This document shows positions 28,972-40,311 of a DNA stretch of 64,000 nt, piece after piece. The notes beneath the pieces were generated by a model. That model worked only from the letters and a program-made list of their open reading frames with translations, searched no databases and was not told the DNA's origin. Made by a program: the position numbers and the translations under genes. Numbering within the stretch: position 1 is the stretch's first letter; every line of letters starts with the position of its first letter. The stretch is from Paenacidovorax monticola (GTDB lineage: Bacteria > Pseudomonadota > Gammaproteobacteria > Burkholderiales > Burkholderiaceae_C): the NCBI RefSeq assembly GCF_014489595.1, contig NZ_CP060790.1:2542001-2606000 (forward strand), in the 5' to 3' direction.

Positions 28972-30219
28972 TCAGTCGGCCTGCTTGCGCAGGAAGGCCG
29001 GGATCTCCAGGTCGTCCATGCCACCCGACGAGAGCGCGTCCACGCGGGCCGCGGCCTGCGTGCGGTTGGTGCGCCACACGCTGGGCACCGACATGCTGCC
29101 GTAGTCGGCCTGGGCCGCGCCGCCCACCATGCCGCCGGACACGCCGGCCGCGCTGCCCATGGTGCCGGCCGCGCCGGCCAGGGGCATCTGGTAGGCCACG
29201 TTGTCCGTGCCCGTGCGCAGGCCGCCCTGCACCACCGAGATGGGCTGGCGGCGCGCGTTGGGGCGCGACAGGCCCGTGGCCACCACCGTGACGCGGATCT
29301 CGTCGCCCAGGCTGTCGTCGTAGGCGGCGCCGTAGATGACATGCGCGTCGGGCGAGGCGTAGGCATTGATGGTGCTCATGGCCAGGCGCGACTCGGACAG
29401 CTTGAGGCTGCCCTTGGCGGCCGTCACCAGCACCAGCACGCCCTTGGCGCCCGAGAGGTCGATGCCCTCGAGCAGCGGGCAGGCCACGGCCTGCTCGGCG
29501 GCGATGCGCGCGCGGTCGGGGCCGCTGGCGGTGGCCGTGCCCATCATGGCCTTGCCGGGCTCGCCCATCACGGTGCGCACGTCTTCGAAGTCGACGTTCA
29601 CGTGGCCGTACTCGTTGATGATCTCGGCGATGCCGCCCACGGCGTTCTTGAGCACGTCGTTGGCGTGCGCGAAGGCCTCGTCCTGGGTGATGTCGTCGCC
29701 CAGCACTTCGAGCAGCTTCTCGTTGAGCACGACGATCAGCGAGTCGACGTTGGCTTCCAGCTCGGCCAGGCCGCTGTCGGCGTTCTGCATGCGGCGGCCG
29801 CCTTCCCAGTCGAAGGGCTTGGTGACCACGCCGACGGTGAGGATGCCCATTTCCTTGGCCACGCGCGCGATCACGGGCGCGGCGCCCGTGCCCGTGCCGC
29901 CGCCCATGCCGGCCGTGATGAACAGCATGTGCGCGCCGGAGATCGCCTGGCGGATGTCCTCCACGGCGGCCTCGGCGGCCTCGCGGCCCTTGTCGGGCTT
30001 GCTGCCCGCGCCCAGGCCGCTGCCGCCCAGCTGGATGGTGCGGTGTGCCGTGCTGCGCGTGAGCGCCTGGGCGTCGGTGTTCGCGCAGACGAACTCCACA
30101 CCCTGCACGCTGCGGGAGATCATGTGCTCGACGGCATTGCCGCCGCCACCGCCGACACCGATCACCTTGATCTGCGTGCCCTGGTTGAACTCTTCGGACT
30201 CGATCATTTCGATGGTCAT
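28972..30219 (-). CDS. ftsZ: Cell-division GTPase FtsZ
   Basis: A 415-residue tubulin homologue that forms the Z ring. The GTP loop GGGTGTG is at about 106-112, the N-terminal glycine loop GVGGGGGNAV at about 21-30, the T7 synergy loop NVDFEDVRTVM at about 205-215, and the C-terminal binding peptide LEIPAFLRKQ, which contacts FtsA and ZipA, at the end. ATG at 30219 has a good ribosome-binding site (AGGAGC). The 163 nt before it, after ftsA, may hold a further ftsZ promoter but none is obvious. Confidence 0.98.
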   Translation of the reverse strand: MTIEMIESEEFNQGTQIKVIGVGGGGGNAVEHMISRSVQGVEFVCANTDAQALTRSTAHRTIQLGGSGLGAGSKPDKGREAAEAAVEDIRQAISGAHMLFITAGMGGGTGTGAAPVIARVAKEMGILTVGVVTKPFDWEGGRRMQNADSGLAELEANVDSLIVVLNEKLLEVLGDDITQDEAFAHANDVLKNAVGGIAEIINEYGHVNVDFEDVRTVMGEPGKAMMGTATASGPDRARIAAEQAVACPLLEGIDLSGAKGVLVLVTAAKGSLKLSESRLAMSTINAYASPDAHVIYGAAYDDSLGDEIRVTVVATGLSRPNARRQPISVVQGGLRTGTDNVAYQMPLAGAAGTMGSAAGVSGGMVGGAAQADYGSMSVPSVWRTNRTQAAARVDALSSGGMDDLEIPAFLRKQAD

Positions 30220-30382
30220 GATGGTGCTCCTGAAACTACTCTGTGAAATGCAATTGCCATTGGATTGGGGTTGTTCTTGTCGTGGGGTTCGCCGGGCGGT
30301 GGCGGGCCTGTGCTTCGCCATCGCCCCCGCTTTCGTCGCGGAGGGCCGGCGCGCGCGAGCCAGAGCAGGTGGGTGAACATGG

Positions 30383-31612
30383 TCAGAAGTTCCCCACGAT
30401 GAAGTCCTTGAAGCGGCCGAAGGCGGTCTTCATGGAGCCGCTCTTCTGCGCCACCTTGAAGCCGCGCAGCCGCGCCAGGCGCGCCTCTTCGAGCAGGCCC
30501 ATGACGGTGGCCGCGCGCGGCTGGGCAACCATGTCGGCCAGCGCGCTCGAATACTTGGGAATGCCACGGCGCACGGGCTTGAGGAAGATGTCCTCGCCCA
30601 GTTCCACCATGCCCGGCATGACGGAGCTGCCGCCCGTGAGCACGATGCCCGAGGACAGCACCTCCTCGTAGCCCGACTCGCGCACCACCTGCTGCACGAG
30701 CGAGAAGATCTCCTCCACGCGCGGCTCGATCACGCCGGCCAGGGCCTGTTTGCTGAGCATGCGCGGGCTGCGGTCACCCAGGCCCGGCACTTCCACCTGG
30801 CTCTCGGGATCGGCCAGCAGCTGCTTGGCGAAACCGCTCTCGACCTTGATGTCCTCGGCATCCTTGGTGGGCGTGCGCAGCGCCATGGCGATGTCGCTCG
30901 TGATGAGGTCGCCCGCGATCGGGATCACGGCCGTGTGGCGGATCGCGCCGCCCGTGAAGATCGCCACGTCCGTCGTGCCCGCGCCGATGTCCACCACGGC
31001 CACGCCCAGTTCGCGCTCGTCGTCGGTCAGCACCGCCTGGCTGCTGGCCAGCGGGTTCAGCATGAGCTGCTCGACCTCCAGGCCGCAGCGGCGCACGCAC
31101 TTGATGATGTTCTCGGCCGCGCTCTGTGCGCCCGTGACGATGTGGATCTTGGCCTCCAGGCGGATGCCGCTCATGCCGATGGGCTCTTTCACGTCCTGCC
31201 CGTCGATCACGAATTCCTGCGGCTCCACGAGCAGCAGGCGCTGGTCGCTGGAGATGTTGATGGCCTTGGCCGTCTCGACCACGCGCGCCACGTCGGCCGG
31301 CGTGACCTCCTTGTCCTTCACGGCCACCATGCCGCTCGAGTTGAGGCCGCGGATGTGGCTGCCCGTGATGCCCGTGTACACGCGCTGGATCTTGCAGTCG
31401 GCCATCAACTCGGCCTCCTTCAAGGCCTGCTGGATGCTCTGCACCGTGGCGTCGATGTTCACCACCACGCCGCGCTTGAGCCCGTTGCTGGGCGCCACGC
31501 CCAGACCCGCGAGCTTCAGCTCGCCACCGGGCAGCACTTCGGCGACCACGGCCATGACCTTGGCGGTGCCAATGTCCAGTCCGACGACCACGTCTTTGTA
31601 TTCTCTTGCCAT
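30383..31612 (-). CDS. ftsA: Cell-division protein FtsA
   Basis: A 409-residue actin-like ATPase that links FtsZ to the membrane. It shows the ASKHA phosphate loops (VVGLDIGTAKVMAVV at about 8-22; VAVVDIGAGTTDVAIFTGG near 205) and GIVLTGGSSVMPGM near 330. The C-terminal segment FKDFIVGNF is the amphipathic membrane-targeting helix. It lies 39 nt downstream of ftsQ. Confidence 0.98.
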   Translation of the reverse strand: MAREYKDVVVGLDIGTAKVMAVVAEVLPGGELKLAGLGVAPSNGLKRGVVVNIDATVQSIQQALKEAELMADCKIQRVYTGITGSHIRGLNSSGMVAVKDKEVTPADVARVVETAKAINISSDQRLLLVEPQEFVIDGQDVKEPIGMSGIRLEAKIHIVTGAQSAAENIIKCVRRCGLEVEQLMLNPLASSQAVLTDDERELGVAVVDIGAGTTDVAIFTGGAIRHTAVIPIAGDLITSDIAMALRTPTKDAEDIKVESGFAKQLLADPESQVEVPGLGDRSPRMLSKQALAGVIEPRVEEIFSLVQQVVRESGYEEVLSSGIVLTGGSSVMPGMVELGEDIFLKPVRRGIPKYSSALADMVAQPRAATVMGLLEEARLARLRGFKVAQKSGSMKTAFGRFKDFIVGNF

Positions 31613-31651
31613 ATCAGTGTCTGCCCTCTGTTGGTCTGTCTGTTGTTGTCC

Positions 31652-32464
31652 TTACCGCCTGGCCGGCTTGGCCGCCACGGCCTTCGCTGCCGCTTCCGGG
31701 CTCACGGTCGTCACGCCGCGCAGGCGCACCGCGTAGCCGTCGGGGTGGCGCAGGTCGGCCGACTCCAGCGTGTCCGCGCGGCGGCGGTACTGCGCCGCCA
31801 CCTGCGTGAGCGTGCGCACGAAGCGCTGCGTGCGCTGCACCACCTCGCCCGGCGTGCCGCCGCCCAGTTCCACCAGGGCCTCGCTGTCGAGCGTGGCCCG
31901 CCAGCCGCCCCGGCCCGTGAGTTCAAGTTCCTCCACGGACAGGCCCAGCGGCTCGAACACGGGCTGCAGCAGGCGGTACATGGCCAGCACCTCGGCGGAC
32001 TGGCCTTGCGGCCCGTGCAGGCGCGGCAGGCCCTCGTGTTCCACGTCGCCCGCATTGGCCTCGAAGACCTCGCCCCGGCTGTTCACCAGTGCCGAGCCCG
32101 TGTCGGGCCCCCAGAAGGCAACCGCGTCGTGCTCCTGCAACTCCACGCGCAGGGCGCCCGGGAATTCGCGCCGCACTTGCGCGCGGCGCACCCAGGGCAC
32201 CTGCTCGAAGGCCGCGCGCGCAGCCCCCAGGTCCACGGTGAAGAAATTGCCCGCCAGGCTGTGCGCCACGTTGGCGCGCAATGTCACGGCGTTGTTGTGC
32301 ACCAGCTCGCCCTGCACCACGATGCGGTGGATGGCGAAGACGGGGTGGCGCAGCGCCCAGCGGGTGCCCGCTGCCAGCACGAGCAGGGCGCAGCCCACGA
32401 AGAGGACCGAAGCGGTCCAGTTCATGAGCTTGACGTCCAGCGGTGCGGGCAGCGTCGGGTTCAT
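31652..32464 (-). CDS. ftsQ: Cell-division protein FtsQ
   Basis: A 270-residue bitopic divisome protein: short cytoplasmic start, one membrane helix (about 14-36), then a periplasmic POTRA domain ([15 protein letters not shown], about 40-54) and beta domain. It recruits FtsB/FtsL and controls septal synthesis. ATG at 32464 overlaps the ddl stop by 4 nt and gives the usual N-terminus. Confidence 0.96.
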   Translation of the reverse strand: MNPTLPAPLDVKLMNWTASVLFVGCALLVLAAGTRWALRHPVFAIHRIVVQGELVHNNAVTLRANVAHSLAGNFFTVDLGAARAAFEQVPWVRRAQVRREFPGALRVELQEHDAVAFWGPDTGSALVNSRGEVFEANAGDVEHEGLPRLHGPQGQSAEVLAMYRLLQPVFEPLGLSVEELELTGRGGWRATLDSEALVELGGGTPGEVVQRTQRFVRTLTQVAAQYRRRADTLESADLRHPDGYAVRLRGVTTVSPEAAAKAVAAKPARR

Positions 32465-33480
32465 AGGCCTCCCATGCTGATCACGGCACGGGCCGCGCCA
32501 TGCTTGGGCGGCTCCAGGCCTTGCAGCCCGTCCAGCGAGGCGCTGGCGAGGATGCGCAGGCACAGGTCTTCGTAGCTGATGCCGGCCGCACGGGCCGACA
32601 TGGGCACGAGCGAGTGGCCCGTCATGCCCGGCGAGGTATTGATCTCCAGCAGGAAGGGCTGGCGGTCGCTCGCGCGGATCATGATGTCGGCACGCGCCCA
32701 GCCGCGGCAGTTCAGCGTGCGGAAGCTCTGCTCCACGAGGCGCTGGATCGCCTCTTCCTCGGCCTGCGGCAGGCCGCTCGGGCAGTGGTACTGCGTGACG
32801 TCGGTGAAGTACTTGTTCTGGTAGTCGTAGTTGCCTTCGGGCGCGACGATGCGGATCACGGGCAGGGCTTTGGCCGCCGCGCCCTGGCCCAGCACGGGGC
32901 AGGTGGTCTCGTCGCCCTCGATGAACTGCTCGCACAGCACCTCGGGGTCGTAGCGCGAGGCGAGCGCGTAGGCTTCGGCGCACTGCGCGGCCGTGGTCAC
33001 CTTGGTCAGGCCGATGGTCGAGCCCTCGCGCGAGGGCTTGACGATCATGGGGGCGCCCAGGGCTTCAAGCGCCTGCTCGGTTTCGGCCGCGCTGGCGACG
33101 AGCCGCCAGTCGGGCGTGGGCAGCCCCTCGAAGCGCCAGATGCGCTTGGTCATGATCTTGTCCATGGCGATGCTCGACGCCATCACGCCGGGCCCCGTGT
33201 AGGGGATGCCCAACAGCTCCAGCGCGCCCTGCACCGTGCCGTCCTCGCCGTGGCGGCCATGCAGCGCGATGAAGCAGCGGTCGTAGCCCGCACGCTTGAG
33301 TTCAGTCAGGTCGTGGTGCGCAGGGTCGAACGCATGCGCGTCCACGCCGCGCGCCAGCAGCGCCTGCAGCACGCCGCCGCCCGACATCAGCGACACCTCG
33401 CGCTCCGACGAGGAGCCCCCCATCAGCACGGCCACCTTGCCCAGGGCCTGGACGTCGATCTTGGATTCCATTTGGCTCAT
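32461..33480 (-). CDS. ddlB: D-alanine--D-alanine ligase
   Basis: A 339-residue ATP-grasp ligase making D-Ala-D-Ala for the stem peptide. It begins with the [17 protein letters not shown] loop (about 15-31) and has [14 protein letters not shown] (about 71-84), [15 protein letters not shown] (about 145-160) and [16 protein letters not shown] (about 283-298). Both ends overlap neighbours by 4 nt (murC upstream, ftsQ downstream). Confidence 0.97.
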   Translation of the reverse strand: MSQMESKIDVQALGKVAVLMGGSSSEREVSLMSGGGVLQALLARGVDAHAFDPAHHDLTELKRAGYDRCFIALHGRHGEDGTVQGALELLGIPYTGPGVMASSIAMDKIMTKRIWRFEGLPTPDWRLVASAAETEQALEALGAPMIVKPSREGSTIGLTKVTTAAQCAEAYALASRYDPEVLCEQFIEGDETTCPVLGQGAAAKALPVIRIVAPEGNYDYQNKYFTDVTQYHCPSGLPQAEEEAIQRLVEQSFRTLNCRGWARADIMIRASDRQPFLLEINTSPGMTGHSLVPMSARAAGISYEDLCLRILASASLDGLQGLEPPKHGAARAVISMGGL

Positions 33481-34913
33481 AGCGCTTGCCCTTCCTGCGC
33501 AGGGCGCTCATCTTTCTCCAGCATTTCCACCACTTTCGCGGGCACGGAGCCGATCGAGCCCGCGCCCATGCACATCACCACGTCGCCATCGCGTGCGTTG
33601 TCCGCGATGGCGCGGGGCAGGTCGGCCACGTCGTCCACGAAGATGGGCTCCACGCGGCCCGCCACGCGCAGCGCGCGCGCCAGCGAGCGGCCGTCGGCCG
33701 CCACGATCGGGGCTTCGCCCGCCGCGTAGACCTCGGTCAGCAGCACGGCGTCGGCACCACCGCCGATCACCTTCACGAAATCCTCGAAGCAGTCGCGCGT
33801 GCGGCTATAGCGGTGCGGCTGGAAGGCCAGCACCAGACGCCGCCCCGGGAAGGCGCCACGCGCCGCGGCCAGCGTGGCGGCCATCTCGACCGGGTGGTGG
33901 CCGTAGTCCTCGATGAGCGCGAAATGCCCCCCGCCCTGCGCCGGCTGGTCGCCATAGCGCTGGAAGCGGCGGCCCACGCCCTTGAAGCCCGCGAGCGCGC
34001 GCAGCACGGCGTCGTCGGGGATGCCCAGCTCCACCGCCACGGCGATGGCCGAGAGCGCGTTGAGCACGTTGTGCTCGCCCGCGAGGTTCAGGTCCACCTC
34101 CAGGTCGGGCAGCGTGACACCGTTGCGCCGCTGCACCGTGAAGCGCATGCGGCCGCCCTCGGCGCGCACGTCGATCGCACGCACCTGGGCATCCTCGGAC
34201 AGCCCGTAGCTCGTGATCGGGCAGGTGACCTCGGGCAGGATCTCGCGGATGGCCGGGTTGTCCACGCACAGGATGGCCGTGCCGTAGAACGGCATGCGGT
34301 GCAGGAAGTCCACGAAGGCCTTCTTGAGCCGGCCGAAGTCGTGGCCGTAGGTCTCCATGTGATCGGCGTCGATATTCGTGACCACGGCCATCACGGGCAG
34401 CAGGTTCAGGAACGAGGCATCGGACTCGTCGGCCTCCACCACGATGTACTCGCCGCTGCCCAGGCGCGCGTTGGCGCCCGCACTGTTCAGGCGTCCGCCG
34501 ATCACGAAGGTCGGATCGAGCCCGCCTTCGGCCAGCACACTGGTGACCAGGCTGGTCGTCGTGGTCTTGCCGTGCGTGCCCGCGATGGCGATGCCCCGGC
34601 GCAGGCGCATGAGCTCGGCCAGCATGAGCGCGCGCGGCACCACGGGGATCTTCTTCTCGCGCGCCGCCTGCACCTCGGGGTTGTCGGACTGCACGGCCGT
34701 GGAGGTGACGACGGCGTGCGCGCCCTCGATGTGCGCGGCCGCGTGGCCCAGGTAGGTGGCGATGCCCAGCCCCTGCAGGCGGCGCAGCGTGGCGCTGTCG
34801 GCCAGGTCCGAGCCCGAGATGGTGTAGCCCAGGTTGTGCAGCACCTCGGCAATGCCGCTCATGCCGGCGCCGCCCAGGCCCACGAAATGGATGTGGCGAA
34901 TAGCGTGTTTCAT
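33477..34913 (-). CDS. murC: UDP-N-acetylmuramate--L-alanine ligase
   Basis: A 478-residue Mur ligase adding the first stem residue, L-Ala. The N-terminal nucleotide fold is [16 protein letters not shown] (about 10-25), the ATP loop [10 protein letters not shown] is at about 116-125, and ADESDASFL and EDYGHHPVE follow. ATG at 34913 overlaps the murG stop by 4 nt. The frame is open upstream but only as a shadow of murG. Confidence 0.98.
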   Translation of the reverse strand: MKHAIRHIHFVGLGGAGMSGIAEVLHNLGYTISGSDLADSATLRRLQGLGIATYLGHAAAHIEGAHAVVTSTAVQSDNPEVQAAREKKIPVVPRALMLAELMRLRRGIAIAGTHGKTTTTSLVTSVLAEGGLDPTFVIGGRLNSAGANARLGSGEYIVVEADESDASFLNLLPVMAVVTNIDADHMETYGHDFGRLKKAFVDFLHRMPFYGTAILCVDNPAIREILPEVTCPITSYGLSEDAQVRAIDVRAEGGRMRFTVQRRNGVTLPDLEVDLNLAGEHNVLNALSAIAVAVELGIPDDAVLRALAGFKGVGRRFQRYGDQPAQGGGHFALIEDYGHHPVEMAATLAAARGAFPGRRLVLAFQPHRYSRTRDCFEDFVKVIGGGADAVLLTEVYAAGEAPIVAADGRSLARALRVAGRVEPIFVDDVADLPRAIADNARDGDVVMCMGAGSIGSVPAKVVEMLEKDERPAQEGQAL

Positions 34914-35974
34914 GCGGCCAACTCCTCGCATGCGGTGACCACCTCGCGGGTGGCCTGTGTCTTTTGCATGGTTTTGGCTCTCTGTGCGCGTTCCACGAGC
35001 GTGGAGCGCTCCATATTTTGTAGCATCTGCGCCAGCCCCCCGGGCGTGAGGTCGCGCTGCTGGACCAGCCAGCCGCCGCCTGCCTGCACGAGGAACTGCG
35101 CATTCGTCGTCTGGTGGTCGTCCACCGCCGCCGGGAACGGCACGAACACGGCCGCGGCGCCCACGGCCGCGATCTCGGTCACGGTGCTCGCGCCCGCACG
35201 GCAGACGATCACGTCGGCCTCGGCGAATGCCGTGGCCGTGTCGTCGATGAAGGGGGTGAGCGTGGCCTCCACGCCCGCCTTCGCATAGTGTTCGCGCAAC
35301 TGGTCGATCTGCGCGGCGCCGCTCTGGTGCGTGGCCACGGGGCGCTGGCCTGCCGGGATCAGCGCCAGCGCCTGCGGCACGACCTCGTTGAGCGCGCGCG
35401 CGCCCAGGCTGCCGCCGACCACCAGCAGTTTGAGCGGCCCCTGGCGGCCCGCGAAGCGCTCGGCCGGCTCGGCCTGGCGCGTGAACGCCTGGCGCAGCGG
35501 GTTGCCCACCCACAATCCCTTCTTGAACACGTTCGGAAAGGCCGTGAACACGCGGTCGGCCACACCGGCCAGCACCTTGTTGGCCATGCCCGCGATGGAG
35601 TTCTGCTCGTGCAGCACCAGCGGCTTGCCGGCCAGCACGGCCATCATGCCGCCCGGGAAGGTGATGTAGCCGCCCAGGCCCACGACCACGTCGGGCTTGA
35701 CGCGCCGGACCACGGCCAGCGCCTGCCAGAACGCGCGCAGCAGGCGCAGCGGCAGCAACGCGAGCGTGACCGGGCCCTTGCCGCGCACGCCCGAGAAATC
35801 GACGGGCTCGAACGCGAAGCCCTGGGGCGGCACGATGCGCGACTCCATGCTGCCCGGCGCGCCGAGCCAGTGCACGCGCCAGCCGCGCGCACGCAGCTCC
35901 TCTGCCACGGCCAGGCCCGGGAAGATGTGGCCGCCGGTGCCTCCGGCCATGATTAACGCCGTTTTCTGCGTCAT
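34910..35974 (-). CDS. murG: Lipid II-forming GlcNAc transferase MurG
   Basis: A 354-residue GT-B enzyme at the inner face of the membrane that adds GlcNAc to lipid I. Family motifs are [20 protein letters not shown] (about 9-28), [12 protein letters not shown] (about 190-201) and [15 protein letters not shown] (about 258-272). It overlaps ftsW and murC by 4 nt each. The C-terminal codons at about 34972-35024 resemble the dispersed palindromic element and use atypical codons. Confidence 0.98.
   Translation of the reverse strand: MTQKTALIMAGGTGGHIFPGLAVAEELRARGWRVHWLGAPGSMESRIVPPQGFAFEPVDFSGVRGKGPVTLALLPLRLLRAFWQALAVVRRVKPDVVVGLGGYITFPGGMMAVLAGKPLVLHEQNSIAGMANKVLAGVADRVFTAFPNVFKKGLWVGNPLRQAFTRQAEPAERFAGRQGPLKLLVVGGSLGARALNEVVPQALALIPAGQRPVATHQSGAAQIDQLREHYAKAGVEATLTPFIDDTATAFAEADVIVCRAGASTVTEIAAVGAAAVFVPFPAAVDDHQTTNAQFLVQAGGGWLVQQRDLTPGGLAQMLQNMERSTLVERAQRAKTMQKTQATREVVTACEELAA
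34972..35024 (+). repeat. Degenerate palindromic element, copy inside murG
   Basis: The plus strand reads TTTTGGCT...GTGCGCG...GAGCGCTCC...ATTTTGTAGC, matching the ends and GCGC blocks of the element at 22452-22504 but with a changed centre containing CCACGAGCGTGG. It is read in frame by murG. The match is weaker than the others. Confidence 0.35.
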
Positions 35975-37241
35975 ACGCGCCCCCCTCTCATGAGGAGCTT
36001 GTTCTCGTAGTCGACCCGCAGCACCACGGCGATCGCCACGAGGTTCATGAGGATGGCCGAACCGCCGAAGCTCATGAGCGGCAGCGTGAGCCCCTTGGTG
36101 GGCAGCGCGCCCAGGTTCACGCCCATGTTGATGAAGGCCTGGAAGCCGATCCAGATCGCCACGCCCTGGGCCACGAGGCCCGCGAACACGCGGTCCAGCG
36201 CGATGGCCTGGCGGCCGATGTGCATGATGCGGCGCGTCATCCAGAGGAACAGCACGATCAGCACGAGCACGCCGGCCAGGCCGAACTCCTCGCCGATCAC
36301 GGCCAGCAGGAAGTCGGTGTGCGCCTCGGGCAGCCAGTGCAGCTTTTCCACGCTGCCGCCCAGGCCCACGCCGAAGATCTCGCCACGCCCGATGGCGATC
36401 AGCGAGTGCGAGAGCTGGTAGCCCTTGCCGAGCGCGTGCGCCTCGCTGAACGGGTCGAGATAGGCGAAGATGCGCTCGCGCCGCCAGGGGCTGGTCATCA
36501 CGATGACGGCGAAGGCCCCCACGAGCACGGCGGCGATCAGGAAGAACATGCGCGCATTCACGCCGCCCAGGAACAGGATGCCCATGGCGATCACGGCGAT
36601 CACCATGAAGGCGCCCATGTCAGGCTCGGCCAGCAGCAGCGCGCCCACGATGGCCACGGCGGCCCCATGGGCAGCACGGCGCGGAAGAAGCGCTCCTTCA
36701 CCTCCATCTTGCGCACCATGTAGTCGGCCGCGTAGATGAGCACGGCGAACTTGGCCAGCTCCGAGGGCTGGAAGTTCATGATGCCGAGCGACAGCCAGCG
36801 CCGCGCGCCATTGACCACCGTGCCCACGTGCGGGATCAGCACCGCGATGAGCAGCACGATGGAGGCCACGAACAGCCAGGGCGCCATGCGCTCCCACACC
36901 TTCATGGGCACCTGGAAGGCCAGCAGCGCAGCGACGAAGCCCATGGCGAGCGCCATCACATGGCGCAGCAGGAAGTGCGTGGGCGCGATCTTGCCGAAGC
37001 GCGGGTTGTCGGGCATGGCGATCGAGGCCGAATACACCATCACCAGCCCCCAGGCCAGCAACGCCACCACGACCCAGAGCAGGGCCTGGTCGAACCCCAG
37101 CACGCGCGCCGGCGTGGCCGTGGTCTGGCGGTACTCGGTGCCGCCCACGCGCACGGGCAGCACGTCGGCGGCCTTGCCCGGCAAGGCACCGAACCAGCCG
37201 GCAATGCGCTGCAGCAGGGTGCTGGAGACGGCTGTGTTCAC
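35971..37241 (-). CDS. ftsW: FtsW, SEDS septal peptidoglycan polymerase (frame broken)
   Basis: About 423 residues after restoring one base in a G run near 36664. It polymerises glycan at the septum together with FtsI. The upstream frame gives the N-terminal half ([24 protein letters not shown]); the downstream frame gives [32 protein letters not shown] and [13 protein letters not shown]. The start is GTG at 37241, overlapping the murD stop by 4 nt. The gene is essential in related bacteria, so the break is almost certainly a sequence error. Confidence 0.95.
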
Positions 37242-39136
37242 AGGCTGCCCTCCAGGTCCTGCCCGCGCTCGCGCGCGAGTTCGCGCACCGCGTCGCAGAA
37301 CACCTGCGCGCGGTGAGCGTAGTCCTTGAACATGTCGAAGCTCGCGCAGGCGGGCGACATGAGCACGGCATCGCCCGCATGGGCACGCTGCGTGGCCAGT
37401 TGCACGGCCTCGTCCATGGAACCGGCGTCGAGCAACGCGACGCCCGTGTCTTCCAGCGCAGCGCGGATCTGCGGCGCGTCGCGCCCGATGAGCACGGCGG
37501 CGCGCGCATAGCGCGCGATGGGCGCGGCCAGCGGCGTGAAGTCCTGCCCCTTGCCCTCGCCGCCGAGAATGACGACGATGCGTCGCTCCGCGCCCAGGCC
37601 CGTCAGCGCGGCCACGGTGGCGCCCACGTTCGTGCCCTTGCTGTCGTCGAAGTACTCCACGTCGTTCACGATGCCCACGGGCTCCACGCGGTGCGGCTCG
37701 CCACGGTACTCGCGCAGGCCGTAGAGCATGGCGCCCAGCGGGCAGCCCGCGGCCGTGGCCAGGGCCAGGGCGGCCAGCGCGTTGATGGCGTTGTGCCGCC
37801 CGCGGATGCGCAGGGCGTCGGCGGGCATGAGGCGCTGCACATGCAGCTCTTCCTCGTGCAGCTTGGAGCGCTTGACCGTTTCATCGGCCTCCAGCGCGCG
37901 CACCAGCCAGGCCATGCCGCTCACGACCTCGATGCCGAAATCGCCGGGGCGCTGGGGCATGTCGCCGCCAAAGGTCACGTGCTCGCGCAACTGGGGCTTC
38001 TGCAGCTTCACCTTGATGGGCGGCGGCAGCATCTGCATCACGGCCGGGTCCTCGCGGTTGAGCACCATGAGGCCCTTCTCGCCGAAGATGCGCGACTTGG
38101 CCTCGGCATAGGCGGCCATGCCGCCGTGCCAGTCCAGGTGGTCCTGCGAAAGGTTGAGCACCGTGGCCGCCGTGGGCTCGAAGCCCGTGGCACCGTCGAG
38201 CTGGAAGCTGGAGAGTTCGAGCACCCAGACCTCGGGCAGCTCGTTCGCGTCGATGCGCTCGGCGAGCGTGTCGAGCAGCGTGGGGCCGATGTTGCCGGCC
38301 ACGGCCACGCTCCGGCCCGCGTGCTCCACGAGCTGGCCCGTGAGCGAAGTCACGGTGGTCTTGCCATTGGTACCCGTGATGGCCAGCACGGCCGGCGCAT
38401 AGGCATGCTGCGCACGCAGCGTCTGCAGCGCCATCGCATACAGGCCCAGTTCGCCGCCCACGCCCACGCCCGCTGCCTGTGCGGCGGCCACGACGGGCGC
38501 CACGGTGGCCGGACTGAGCCCCGGCGAGCGGTACACGGCATCGATGGACTGGCCCTCGACCAGTCCGGCATCGAAGGCGCCCGCCACGAAGCGCACCTGG
38601 GGCAGTTCCTGCCGCAGCGCGACCAACTGGGGCGGCGCCTCGCGCGTGTCGGCCACCGTGACCTGGGCACCGCAGCGCGCGCACCAGCGCGCCATCGCGA
38701 GGCCCGAAGCCCCAAGACCCAGGACGAGAACATGGCGGCCGCGCAGCGGCTGCTCGGCATCGCCGGGCCAGCCGGCGGGCACGGGCAGGAGGACCGGCTC
38801 GGATGCGACCGCCTCGGTCCCCGGAGCATCCGCCGGTTCGCCGGCCTGGGCCTGCGCCGCCTCGGGCGCGGTGGACTCCGCGAAGATCTTGGCCACGAAC
38901 GCGGCCGCGTCTTTGGCGGCCGTCAGCGTCGAGAGGGATGGAGGCGCCACCAGGGAGGCGCCCGCTGCTGCCGGTGCGGAGGCCGAGCCTTCCTCGGCGG
39001 GCGCCGGATGGGTATCGGCCTGCTGCGGCACGGGCGCATCCACGCCCGCCGGCTCCTCGGTGGGCACGGGAAGCGGCGCAGCCGGCTCCATCGCGGCGCC
39101 GGCCGGTTCCAGATCGGGGTGTTCGCTCGGGTTCAT
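37238..39136 (-). CDS. murD: UDP-N-acetylmuramoyl-L-alanine--D-glutamate ligase with long N-terminal extension
   Basis: A 632-residue Mur ligase adding D-Glu. The enzyme proper starts near residue 130 ([18 protein letters not shown]); the ATP loop [15 protein letters not shown] and [11 protein letters not shown] are present. About 125 residues before it are rich in Ala, Pro, Glu and Gly and probably disordered, unlike the 438-residue E. coli enzyme. ATG at 39136 overlaps the mraY stop (ATGA), which supports the long form. Upstream frame extension beyond that is only a shadow of mraY. Confidence 0.95.
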   Translation of the reverse strand: MNPSEHPDLEPAGAAMEPAAPLPVPTEEPAGVDAPVPQQADTHPAPAEEGSASAPAAAGASLVAPPSLSTLTAAKDAAAFVAKIFAESTAPEAAQAQAGEPADAPGTEAVASEPVLLPVPAGWPGDAEQPLRGRHVLVLGLGASGLAMARWCARCGAQVTVADTREAPPQLVALRQELPQVRFVAGAFDAGLVEGQSIDAVYRSPGLSPATVAPVVAAAQAAGVGVGGELGLYAMALQTLRAQHAYAPAVLAITGTNGKTTVTSLTGQLVEHAGRSVAVAGNIGPTLLDTLAERIDANELPEVWVLELSSFQLDGATGFEPTAATVLNLSQDHLDWHGGMAAYAEAKSRIFGEKGLMVLNREDPAVMQMLPPPIKVKLQKPQLREHVTFGGDMPQRPGDFGIEVVSGMAWLVRALEADETVKRSKLHEEELHVQRLMPADALRIRGRHNAINALAALALATAAGCPLGAMLYGLREYRGEPHRVEPVGIVNDVEYFDDSKGTNVGATVAALTGLGAERRIVVILGGEGKGQDFTPLAAPIARYARAAVLIGRDAPQIRAALEDTGVALLDAGSMDEAVQLATQRAHAGDAVLMSPACASFDMFKDYAHRAQVFCDAVRELARERGQDLEGSL

Positions 39137-40311
39137 CGCAGCTTCAGCGTGGTGAGGCCGATGAGGCACAACAGCATGGTGATGATCCAGAAGCGCACGA
39201 CCACCTGCGTTTCCTTCCAGCCGCTCTTCTCGAAATGGTGGTGCAGCGGCGCCATCTTCAGCAGGCGCCGGCCTTCGCCATAGCGCTTCTTGGTGACCTT
39301 GAACCAGGTCACCTGCAGCATCACCGACAGCGCCTCGACCACGAAGATGCCGCCCATGATGGCCAGGACGATCTCCTGGCGCACGATCACGGCGATGGTG
39401 CCCAGGGCCGCGCCCAGCGCGAGTGCGCCCACATCGCCCATGAAGACCTGGGCCGGGTGCGTGTTGAACCACAGGAATGCAAGGCCCGCGCCCGCCATGG
39501 CCGCGCAGAAGATCAGCAACTCGCCCGAGCCGGGTATGTGCGGGAACAGCAGGTACTTGGAGTAGCTCGCGCTGCCCGTCACGTAGGCGAAGATGCCCAG
39601 GGCCGAGCCCACCATGATCACGGGCATGATCGCGAGGCCGTCCAGGCCGTCGGTGAGGTTCACGGCGTTGCTCGCGCCCACGATCACGAGGTAGGTCAGG
39701 ACCACGAATCCCAGCACGCCCAGCGGATAGCTGACTTCCTTGAAGAAAGGCACGAGCAGGCCGGCCTTGGGCGGCAGGTCCAGCGAGAAGCCCGACTGCA
39801 CCCAGGTGACGAACAGCTCGAACACGCGCGCGTTGGAGTTCTCGGAGATGCTGAACACGAGATAGAGTGCGGCCAGCAGGCCGATCACCGACTGCCAGAA
39901 GTACTTCTCGCGCGAGCGCATGCCCTCGGGGTCCTTGTTGACCACCTTGCGCCAGTCATCCACCCAGCCGATCGCGCCGAAGCCCAGCGTGACGGCGAGC
40001 ACGATCCACACGAAGCGGTTGGACAGGTCGAACCACAGCAGCGTGGAGATGGCGATGGAGCCCAGGATGAGCACACCGCCCATGGTGGGCGTGCCGCTCT
40101 TGGCCAGGTGGGACTGCATGGCATAGCCCCGGATGGGCTGGCCGATCTTGAGCGCGGAGAGCACGCGGATGACCTTGGGCCCCGCGACCAGCCCGATGAG
40201 CAGGGCCGTCATGGCCGCCATCACCGCACGGAACGTGAGGTACTGGAACACGCGGAAGAAGCCGAACTCGGGCGAGAGGCCCTGCAGCCATTGCGACAGC
40301 ATCAGGAGCAT
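39133..40311 (-). CDS. mraY: Phospho-MurNAc-pentapeptide transferase
   Basis: A 392-residue polytopic membrane enzyme (about ten helices) that makes lipid I on undecaprenyl phosphate. Signature stretches are [15 protein letters not shown] (about 71-85), [15 protein letters not shown] (about 109-123, catalytic Asp pair), [14 protein letters not shown] (about 215-228) and [14 protein letters not shown] (about 350-363). It overlaps murF by 10 nt and murD by 4 nt. Confidence 0.98.
   Translation of the reverse strand: MLLMLSQWLQGLSPEFGFFRVFQYLTFRAVMAAMTALLIGLVAGPKVIRVLSALKIGQPIRGYAMQSHLAKSGTPTMGGVLILGSIAISTLLWFDLSNRFVWIVLAVTLGFGAIGWVDDWRKVVNKDPEGMRSREKYFWQSVIGLLAALYLVFSISENSNARVFELFVTWVQSGFSLDLPPKAGLLVPFFKEVSYPLGVLGFVVLTYLVIVGASNAVNLTDGLDGLAIMPVIMVGSALGIFAYVTGSASYSKYLLFPHIPGSGELLIFCAAMAGAGLAFLWFNTHPAQVFMGDVGALALGAALGTIAVIVRQEIVLAIMGGIFVVEALSVMLQVTWFKVTKKRYGEGRRLLKMAPLHHHFEKSGWKETQVVVRFWIITMLLCLIGLTTLKLR

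Noticed and set aside
37313..39283. Plus-strand frame of about 656 codons opposite murD
   Set aside because: Antisense to an essential gene and compositionally a shadow.
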